Notes under the pieces: generated by a model
What the model was told of the DNA's origin: nothing
The model's input: the letters and a program-made list of their open reading frames with translations, nothing else
Databases searched by the model: none
Made by a program: the position numbers and the translations under genes
Shown: positions 55,577 through 64,000 of the stretch, piece by piece
Layout of the letters: each line of letters starts with the position of its first letter
How positions within the stretch are numbered: position 1 is the first letter of the stretch
Assembly (NCBI GenBank): GCA_004380135.1
Contig: QXCR01000148.1
Span: forward strand, 1-64,000
DNA: 64,000 nucleotides
From: Stemphylium vesicarium
Taxonomy: Eukaryota; Ascomycota; Dothideomycetes; Pleosporales; Pleosporaceae
Direction: 5' to 3'

Positions 55577-57231
55577 TGCTGCTCGGCTTCGGTTTCAGGG
55601 GTGCGGAGCTTTCGGGGAAGGCCTTGGGCGCGCCGAAGCCAGCAGCAGCGAAACGTCTGGTCGCACAATGATGCCCAAGGGAATGTGAGAGGGCGCGATT
55701 AACAAAGGAAAATTTACAGTCAAGGAGTAGGTCAAGGATTACTGGGTGAGGCTTAGGGGTAAGAGCAGGTGGAGATGGTCCCCGGATTTGCGTTGCGGCG
55801 CGGGCCCACTTTTCTGCGTCATCGAGACCCCTTTCTTTGCATCCCAACACCTGGGTAATGGCATCACTAGATGCACCAATATTCTGCCGGCGACGCATAT
55901 TCGTCATGTTCGTCATCTAAAACCTCTCAGAGGCACCCATCAGTTTTTCCCTGGTCACCCCAATTTCCTCTAACAGTGCCTAGACCGTGGCCACTTGGTT
56001 GATCGTTCTCATCCAGCACTTCCCCCCTTTGCTCGAATACCTTGATAGTCCACGCAATGATCTTTCCTTTTTGGCGAGAACATCACGACGACGCATATTG
56101 GGGCACTCGTGTCAGCCGAAGCTTGGACGAAGCAACTTGCCGCATTGAAAAGAAAAAGTATCGCATAGTGACGTCAAGAGTAGGGCCGCTGATTCTGGAG
56201 CACTCTCAGCAAAAGCAATTAGTACAGAGATGGATATCGCGGGTATCGTGTCTCGATACTCACGGGCAGTCTGCTAAGAAGGAAGATACAAAGAAGAGAC
56301 GCCGTTAAGATAACGTGAAGTACTGGAAACAAAGCGGCGGAGGTGGAAGGGCCAATGACGTCAAGCTTAGTAATCTTCCGCGGCCGGATCAACACGACCT
56401 CCGCGTCGACATGCGACTCGGCCCTCCGTTACCGGCAGTCGAACAACCACCACATACCCGCTGCATCTCGGGAAAAAGGGTTGTCTTACAATGTACCAGT
56501 GCGAACGAATCACCGCGAAAGGAGCCGTCCGTAGCAGCCAGAGACGCCCGCAGGGTAACTAACGCGAAGCGTTTGCCAGCGCATGCGTGTGATTCCTTCG
56601 ACAAGGGTGTGTAGCGCGTCTAACAGCCTTGTCTTAGCTCCATTCAGCCGCCTTTTCGTCAATGCCGAGTCAAGCTCACGATTTCAGCACAGTCGCAGGA
56701 GCGGGAGCCACCGAAGGTGCCCGCTGTCAAACTCAATCTCAACGGCGGGCCGCCGCATCTAACGGCCATGCTTCTCAGTAGCACCATGTTGCGGTGAAGA
56801 CGGGGCTCACGATCTGAGAAGATGTTGCATACGAAAGTAGCATGCGGGCCCGCAATGGCATGATGCACCCTTGTTGCCGAAATGTGCATTGCATACGCGT
56901 GCACAATGCAGGATATGCGCTATCAATCCTTTTTTGGCGTGTCGGTCCATTGAGCGTCCTGTCTGCAGCAGCCCCACGGAGCTAGTCCAGCGCCTTCTGA
57001 GTGGCCCAGTATCTAGCCGAACATGATTGTGGATGGGTGACACTTCCAGTTGGGATGATACCAACATGCTGGAATGGCGGGGTGTTAAGTCTTGGTTCCG
57101 AATTGGAAGCCCTTGCATATGCTGAGCTTCTATGATTATTGTAAAGTCGATCATCAAACACCTCAGGTTTCTCTACCGGTCACTCTCATCACCTTGATCG
57201 TTATACTCCATACAAACAGAAATCCATCACG
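55577..57231. other. Gene-poor stretch of 1.65 kb left of the polyketide cluster
   Basis: No supported gene on either strand. Short frames lack domains. It separates the hydrolase from the biosynthetic cluster and should contain the O-methyltransferase promoter; composition is normal. Confidence 0.45.
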
Positions 57232-58819
57232 ATGCGGGCAGAACAACAATCCACACTTCTTGAGCTGGCCAAGGAGGTCCAAAACCTGACAACCAAGATC
57301 GTCAATGATTTGACCGAAAAGGAGATCCCAGAGCCTTCTTTCGCTATTGATTCGGAAAGCATCCCTGAGTCGCCTGAGCAAATTGACCTACGCGCTCGTC
57401 TCAACGATAACGCCCGTGACCTGCTTCGTCTCGTCAACGGACCTAGGAACGATGCACGAACATTCGTATGCTACTTGTACGATCTAGCTGCGTGGCAGGT
57501 AGCATGTGAGTTCAACTTTTTCGAGGCTATTCCTGAAAATGGATCAGCGACCCTCCAGGAAATTGCGGAAAAAGCCGGCATGGACGAAGACCGCGTAGGC
57601 CGTTTCTTGCGAATGTTGTCTTCTGACCGAGTGTTTGAAGAAATGGAGAAGGATGTATTCAGACATACATCAAGAAGTGTCCTATACCTAAAGGACAAGC
57701 AATGGCGCGACGTGATGCATTATCAGTGGGTCTTTGCCATTGGCTCCAGATCTGACTTCTTTTGTTAATCTCATGCAGGCTTGATGAGTTCTTCCGAGCA
57801 GCTTCTGAGACATCCGAAAGTATCAAGCAGTCACCTACAGTCACGAATGGCCAGAGGAATGCATTCGTCACCCGGCATGGGACGGATCTGTTCCAGTACT
57901 ACAAGCAAGATCCCAATCGAGCCGCACGCTTTGCTAGCGCAATGGCTGGTGTGTCTAGACGTAAGTGGTGATGCTTCCAAACAACGACCCCAAAACTAAT
58001 TGGTATAGTGGAAAGACATTTCGAAAACCTCAAGGAAAGCTTTCCATGGGACAAGATCAGCGGCCGCAAGGTCATAGACGTTGGCGGCGGAAGTGGTCAC
58101 ATGAGCGTTTCCCTCGCTCGGGTATGTGACGGCTTATTGACCACGTATTGCAGCATCGCTAATTCTCGTGATAGACATTTCCCAACCTAGAGCTCATTGT
58201 TCAGGATTCATTGACCATGCTGTCTTCGGCATCGCAAAATGACTTTTCAGACCTCAATGGGCGGGTCACATTTATGCCGCATGACTTCTTCACTCCTCAA
58301 CCCGTGTCGGGTGCAGCGGCATATCTCTTGCGATACATCACGCACAACTGGAGTGACGAAGACTGCATTCGCATCTTTCGGGCATTGGTCCCTGCATTGG
58401 AGAAGAGTCCTGCTGGAACACCCCTGCTAATCAACGATGTGGTACTTCCAGCGCTTGGCGAGGCTTCTCGTTACCACGACAATCGCATGCGCCAAGTTGA
58501 TATCATGATGATGTTGGTTCTCGGAGCCAAACAGCGAACGGAGGAACAGTTCCGTCGTCTCCTCTCGGATGCTGACACACGCCTCAAGGTGAGTTGTGCA
58601 GAGAATGAGTCTGATGCGCAGCACTGACTCTGAACGCAGATCAGAGGAATTCATGGCAAAGGCAACATGAGCCTTATTGAGGCATATCTCGACACTGGTA
58701 GTGCCGGTGAGGCGCAGGAGGCGGCTTCAACTGCAGAATCGGTTACCGCTTCAGCTGCAACACAGCAGCACCAAGATCTCGTTCAGGCAAGCAACAAGCG
58801 CACTGGCGCTCGTATGTGA
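57232..58819 (+). CDS. Class-I O-methyltransferase (caffeate-OMT type) of the polyketide cluster
   Basis: Transfers methyl from S-adenosylmethionine to a hydroxyl group. Five exons (57232-57725, 57779-57960, 58009-58121, 58175-58588, 58640-58819) give 460 residues. An N-terminal helical dimerisation region holds ATLQEIAEKAGMDEDRVGRFLRML, the winged-helix part. The SAM loop is KVIDVGGGSGH (residues about 246-256). The catalytic base is His320 in RYITHNWSDEDC. The last exon holds RGIHGKGNMSLIEAYLD plus an Ala/Thr/Gln-rich tail. Every splice is in phase. It lies 1.5 kb upstream of, and co-directional with, the polyketide synthase, so it most likely methylates the polyketide product. Confidence 0.88.
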
Positions 58820-60291
58820 GGGGATTCATCCTTGGACATGTCCGATGTACCACGCTACATATCAACCAATGAATTTTCCGCCGGTAGAATTTCGGCAATA
58901 TGAGACGATCCTGTAGATGCAGGCATTGCCTTTTCGGGCCCTCGTATATCCATTCTCAGACCAAAGATTTTAATGTACCATCAGGTGATTGATTATGGTT
59001 GCATTCTTTAACGGCCGGACGTCCCGTCGCGAGGCGCACGGCTTCTGTTGCCACGTTTGTCGGCAAGCGCATTAGCTTGCAGTCGACCCTCGTCACGACT
59101 CCAGACATGCTCTCACACCCCACGCGTTCGCCGACATTGCACCGCAGCTATCAGGCGGCTGGAACAAATTTTGTTGCACGAAACAGGAACGAGCCGGATC
59201 CGACAACGATGGCCATGTGACGGGTGACGAAGCTTCGCGCGCTCCACCCCATGCGCGGCACGCCCCTAGCTCCACACGCACCTCGGCCCTTGCCATTTGA
59301 CATTATCTCCGCGCCAATTCCTTGCATCGCACTTACAGAATCGAATAGACTTTTCGGGTCTCACTCGCGCTCCTTTTTGATCCAACATGTAACTTTTTAA
59401 GCGCCGTACATAATGCGGGTCTCACCGCTGCTTGATCCCTCGTGGCGGGAAGCTTACGCCGCACGCGTGGCGGAACATGGCCAAAGACACCCCCATGTCG
59501 ACCATCGACGACATCAATGAACGCTCGTGTGGACTAAGCTGTTCCACACCAAGAGCTTCTAGGCCGAAGCTCCTCCGTAACAAAGCGAAAAAAGCAGCCA
59601 ACAATTGATGTACACGTAGTAGCAGAGAAGATAGCGCTACAACCGTACACCCTCCCCAAGCGATCAAACGCGCCAGAGAAGCCGCTGCACATGCATGCAT
59701 CTAACCAAAGCGGACCCTTCTAACCAACAAAAGTTGATAGCGTCTTCATTTGTTCTCGATGTGACAGACATGGGTCAAGTTCAGCAAGACCATTGGGATG
59801 GAGCAGCAGTCATTGGACAGGCCATGCATCAAATACATGGAGACTTATCTTTTTTGCTTCGTCTACGGAAATCGACGCGCGGGCTCTTCTCCGTGCGCTC
59901 AGAGTGGCCAATTCTACGAAGGATGCACCGCTGTCCCATTCCAGACTCATGTATGGACACACATTTGTCCTCCTCGGCTCTTCTTTGGCTAGGGCTTTAC
60001 GCAACATGTAACACACGGCAGATATTACGAACATATCTGTGCAGAAAACTGCGTCATTGAAGGGCATGCAGAAGGCAAGGCTCCTGGGCCAGCCCGCATC
60101 CTAGCGATTGGACCCTGTCTGATACTGAATCAGCTCACACTGCACGGGACCCCCTTAATTGAGTGCTCGAACTGCCTACATTTACTGAAGATGCCGTGAG
60201 CCGCTATTTTTACGCTCTACTCTTGACCACAGGAGTCAATTTCCCCCACTGTGACAACAAGGTTCAACCCAGCGCATCTCACTCCGCGAAC
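58820..60291. other. Intergenic region upstream of the PKS
   Basis: About 1.5 kb without a supported gene. It should hold the PKS promoter and the end of the O-methyltransferase transcript. No regulator gene and no clear binding-site palindrome were seen. Confidence 0.45.
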
Positions 60292-63200
60292 ATGGCGTGT
60301 AGAGACTCCAAGTCAATGCCAATTGCCATTGTAGGCTTTGGCTGCCGATTCCCTGGGGACGTCACAAATGGGGAGAAGCTATGGGACATGTTGGTTCAGA
60401 AGAAGTCGGCACGCGGCGAGGTGCCTCAAGACCGCTTCAACGTCGACGCATTCTACAACCCCGATGGGGACCGTTACGGGACAGTAAGTTTGCTTCAATC
60501 CTCCATCAATTCATCTTCGCTGACCAATGGTTTAGTGTAACAACCGCGGTGGACATTACCTCGCTGAGGATGTTTCACTATTCGACGCGCCTTTCTTCTC
60601 CATAGCGCCCGCCGAGGCCATGGCTATGGACCCGATGCAACGGTTGCTTCTCGAAGTGACATACGAGGCACTCGAAAATTCAGGCACACCATTAGCCAAG
60701 GCTTCAGGATCCAATACGTCATGTTACGTGGGATGCTTCACAAAGGATTACGAGGAGATGCAACGAAGAGATATGGAATTAGCCCCCAAGTATCAATCGA
60801 CCGGAGCATCTCAGACCATGCTCTCAAATCGTCTGAGCTATTTCTTCAACCTCAAAGGACCGAGTGTAACCGTAGACACCGCCTGCAGTAGTGGACTTGT
60901 CGCTGTACACCTAGCCTGTCAAAGCCTGCGGACGGGCGAAAGCTCCATGGCCATCGCGGGTGGCAGCAACCTCATCCTGAGCCCTGACATCCAGATTGAG
61001 ATGAGCGACATGCACTTTTTGAGTCCTGACTCCATCTCACATGCATTCGATCATCGGGCCAACGGCTACGCCCGAGGCGAAGGCGTTGGCGTAATCATCC
61101 TGAAGCCTTTAGACCTAGCCCTCAGAGACAACGACCCCATACGAGCAGTCATCCGAGGCACTGCGGCCAGTTCAGACGGTAGAACACCCGGCATCACGAT
61201 GCCTTCGAGAGACGCTCAAGTCGACCTCATACGTTCCGCCTACCGCTCAGCAGGGATCGACGTAAGCGAGACAGGGTATTTCGAAGCGCATGGAACGGGG
61301 ACGGCTGCAGGTGATCCTATAGAGAGTGGGGCCATAGGCGAAGTGTTCGCAGCGAGTCGGCCACGCCGCAGTGGTGCAGCAGCCGACGATACCATACCCC
61401 TATCCATCGGATCCATAAAAACAAATATGGGTCATCTGGAGGGAGCTAGCGGTATCGCTGGGATCATCAAAGCGCTACTCAGCGTTGAGAAGGGTATTGT
61501 CACACCGAATCTTTGGTTTGAGCGGGGCAATCCAGCCATAGATTTTGAAGGGTGGCGGGTGGAGGTGCCAACCGAGCCGAAGGAGTGGCCCTTGAGTGGG
61601 CTGCGACGTGCTAGCATAAACTCCTTTGGCTATGGGGGAACGAACGCCCATGTCATCCTCGACGATGCATACAACTTCCTACAGCATTACCGGCGGTCGA
61701 TCGGTCGGCCCAGGAACGATTCGGGCTTCGTTAGTCCTGTTAGCGACCAATCTTTTGGTGGCACGTCCAGAGCGCGCATCTTCTTACAATCAGCCAACGA
61801 CGACCGGAGTTTGACTCGGATGGGCCAAGATCTGGCGGGCCATCTTCAGGCGCAGACTATTATCAACGAAGAGGAATTATTGGATAACCTCGCCTACACA
61901 CTGAGTGAACGTCGCACACGCTTCCCTTATACCTCTGCAGTCGTTGCTGCGGACAAGCATGACCTTGAGGGCAAGCTGCAGAACATACGCGCCACATCTG
62001 GTAATGCCGCCACATCACCCAGAGTAGGTTTCATCTTCACTGGCCAGGGGGCTCAATGGTGGGCGATGGGTAGGGAGTTGCTCCATTACCCTGTCTTTCG
62101 CAAAGCTTTGCAAAAGTGTGACGCTGTTGTTTCGAGCTTGGGCGCAGAATGGTCACTGATGGAAGAGCTGGCCAAAGACAATGCCACGTCAAGAGTCAAT
62201 GAGGCGGCGTTCAGTCAGCCCCTTTGCACTGCTCTTCAGGTCGCACTGGTGGACCTGCTAGCAGCCTGGAACATCCTACCTCAAAGCGTGGTTGGCCATT
62301 CCAGTGGCGAGATCGCCGCAGCATATGCTACCGGTGCACTGAGCCTTCAGTCAGCGATGAGTGTAGCTTTCTTCCGAGGCTCGCTATCACCAAAGGTGAA
62401 GGCTATGGGATACGAGGGGGGCATGATGGCGGTTGGTTTATCCGAAGACGACGCCAATCTCGAGATCAAAAAGTTCGGAGTTATTGCTGGGAAGGTCGTG
62501 GTCGCTTGTGTCAACAGCTCTCGGAGCGTTACCATCTCCGGTGACGCTGCCGGTATCCAAGGCCTCCAGAAAGCCCTGGAAGCGAAGGGTATATTTGCAA
62601 GACGGCTTCAAGTGGATACTGCCTACCACTCCCATCACATGCAGACTATTGCGCAAGAGTACCTTGCTCGACTGAAAGGGGCGAAGGTCATAGTCCTCAA
62701 GCCTAACAGTCGTGTCACCATGTTCTCTTCCGTCACAGAAGATATCGTGGAAAACGACCGCCTCGGTGCTGAATACTGGGTGTCGAACCTTGTTAAGAGT
62801 GTTCGATTCTCTGGCGCCCTGGAGAGGCTGTGCACGTCTGATGCCAAGGACAGTGGGCATGGTGTAGACATCCTACTGGAAGTGGGACCACATGCCTTGT
62901 TCAAGGTCCCCGTTAAGGAGATATTGGAGTCTGCTTTCGGAGAGAAGTCGCGGATCAAGTATCTCTCATTACTTGTGCGCAACAAGTCCGCAGACGTCAC
63001 AGCTTTGGAGGCTGCAGGCCAACTGGTTTCTCTCGGCCATCCGGTTGATCTACGGGCAGTCAATTTTCCCAACGAGCCCAAACAGTCCCTCTCTGTCCTG
63101 ACCGATCTCCCACAGTACCCCTGGAACCATACTCGTCGTTATTGGTGCGAGTCGCGACTGAGCCGCGATTACCGATTCCGTCGTTTCGCCCGGACTGACA

Positions 63201-64000
63201 TACTTGGTGCACCAGTCAGCGACTGGAACCCCATGGAGCCCCGGTTCCGTAACTTCATGCGACTGCGCGAGCAGCCTTGGCTCAAGGATCACGTGGTACA
63301 AGGCGATGTACTCTTCCCAGCCTGTGGTTATCTTTGCATGGCTCTGGAGGCTTGCCGCCAAATGTCTGTCATCTCCCCATCGACATTTCTGCCGCGAGGT
63401 GTGGAAAATGCGGCTGAGTATCGACTCCGAGAAGTTAGCATTTCACGGGCGCTGGTCGTACCAGAGGCTGACGAGGGCGTTGAGACATGTTTCTCAATGC
63501 GATACCAGTCCCACGCTAGCAGCTCTGCTGAACGTTGGCACGAGTTTTGCATCTTCTCTTACACTCCAGATGGGGGATGGGTCGAGAATTGCCGCGGTCT
63601 CGTATCTGTATCCAAACAAGCTACTGCAGACGCTGAGCTTGCTAAAGAGTGCCTTGATGATTGGACAGCTGCACGCTCGGGTGAATTACAAAGTGTTGAC
63701 ACCAAGTGCTTCTATCAGGGCGTCGATGCTATCGGTCTTACGTACGGACCTACCTTTCAAGGACTACAAGACATCAGCATCAATCCAAGAGTGCCCAACC
63801 AAGCTGCTGGAGTCATCGAGGTTACAAATACGAAAGCCTCAGACCCAAAGGGCTTTGAGCATGACCGCCTGTTACACCCGGCTACCCTCGATACCTTTTT
63901 ACAGCTAGGATTGGCCGCGCTGGGTGGAGCCGAGCTTAGCCAACTCAAAGGCGCCATGGTCCCGACTTTCATCGAAGACATTTCAGTCTCGGCAGACATC
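60292..64000 (+). CDS. Highly reducing type-I polyketide synthase, 5' part (KS-AT-DH), runs off the window
   Basis: Iterative multidomain enzyme that builds a reduced polyketide chain. Exon 1 is 60292-60483 and exon 2 starts at 60536, open to the window end: 1219 residues seen. The ketosynthase (about residues 8-430) has Cys181 in DTACSSGLVAVH, His316 in EAHGTGT and His364 in NMGHLEGASG. The acyltransferase (about 555-870) has FTGQGAQW and Ser653 in VGHSSGEIAAAYA. The dehydratase starts about 950 with His983 in LKDHVVQGDVLFPACGY and Asp1183 in LLHPATLDTFLQ. All active-site residues are present. The order KS-AT-DH defines the highly reducing class; methyltransferase, enoyl- and ketoreductase and carrier domains would lie beyond 64000. 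ATG 60292 precedes SMPIAIVGFGCRFPG, the usual opening. Confidence 0.95.

Noticed and set aside
59422..59700. Hydrophobic 92-codon minus-strand frame upstream of the PKS
   Set aside because: Resembles a membrane peptide by composition only; no family pattern, no introns, no conserved context.
63204..63908. 234-codon plus-strand frame inside the PKS
   Set aside because: Out-of-frame shadow; the PKS reading frame through the same bases contains both dehydratase active-site motifs and no stops to the window end.

Overview
The window is nuclear DNA from a filamentous ascomycete, most likely a Pleosporales-type Dothideomycete. The genes carry short GT-AG introns of about 40-90 bp. The repeats are heavily TpA-enriched, as expected from repeat-induced point mutation (RIP). 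The families present are typically fungal: a highly reducing polyketide synthase, a PTH11-like receptor, a short unspecific peroxygenase, a Clr5-domain relic and a Fot1/pogo transposon. No RNA genes were recognised. Exon boundaries were worked out by eye from reading frame, splice consensus and family conservation.

Layout. 1-3991 is a transposon graveyard: a RIP-degraded retroelement gag remnant abutting a Fot1/pogo-like element whose terminal inverted repeats and TA target duplication are still readable. 4.1-6.1 kb is a chimeric relic of two dead genes (Clr5-domain protein and Gfo/Idh/MocA oxidoreductase). 6.4-19.5 kb holds mostly intact genes: an isoaspartyl peptidase/asparaginase, a PTH11-like membrane protein, a Ysc84/SH3 actin-patch protein, a secreted peroxygenase, a Gre2-like reductase, and a divergent pair of sugar-acid-type dehydrogenases. 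19.7-36 kb is a catabolic region: a dead agmatine deiminase, an amidase, a luciferase-like flavin monooxygenase, a damaged acetate-transporter-family gene, a DszC/SfnC-like flavoprotein, a regulator, a Baeyer-Villiger monooxygenase with a premature stop, and a secreted type-B carboxylesterase.

36.8-48.9 kb is more housekeeping in character: an NmrA-like protein, mitochondrial Fe-S factor IND1 divergent from ribosome-biogenesis factor BFR2, an unknown single-TM protein, a 3-hydroxyacyl-CoA dehydrogenase fused to a YWTD propeller, and a cytochrome b5/b5-reductase fusion divergent from an unusual P450 with an N-terminal ubiquitin-fold-like segment in place of a membrane anchor. 49-52.4 kb has two relics (SnoaL-like, PhyH) and an intact SDR. 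52.5-55.6 kb encodes a long hormone-sensitive-lipase-type hydrolase. From 57.2 kb to the right edge, an O-methyltransferase and a highly reducing PKS (KS-AT-DH visible) open a biosynthetic gene cluster that continues beyond 64 kb.

The main themes are (i) dense gene decay between the RIP'd repeats and about 33 kb, and again at 49-51 kb, several lesions being stops one transition away from a sense codon; (ii) a candidate organosulfur or xenobiotic catabolic cluster at 21-36 kb; and (iii) the edge of a polyketide cluster.
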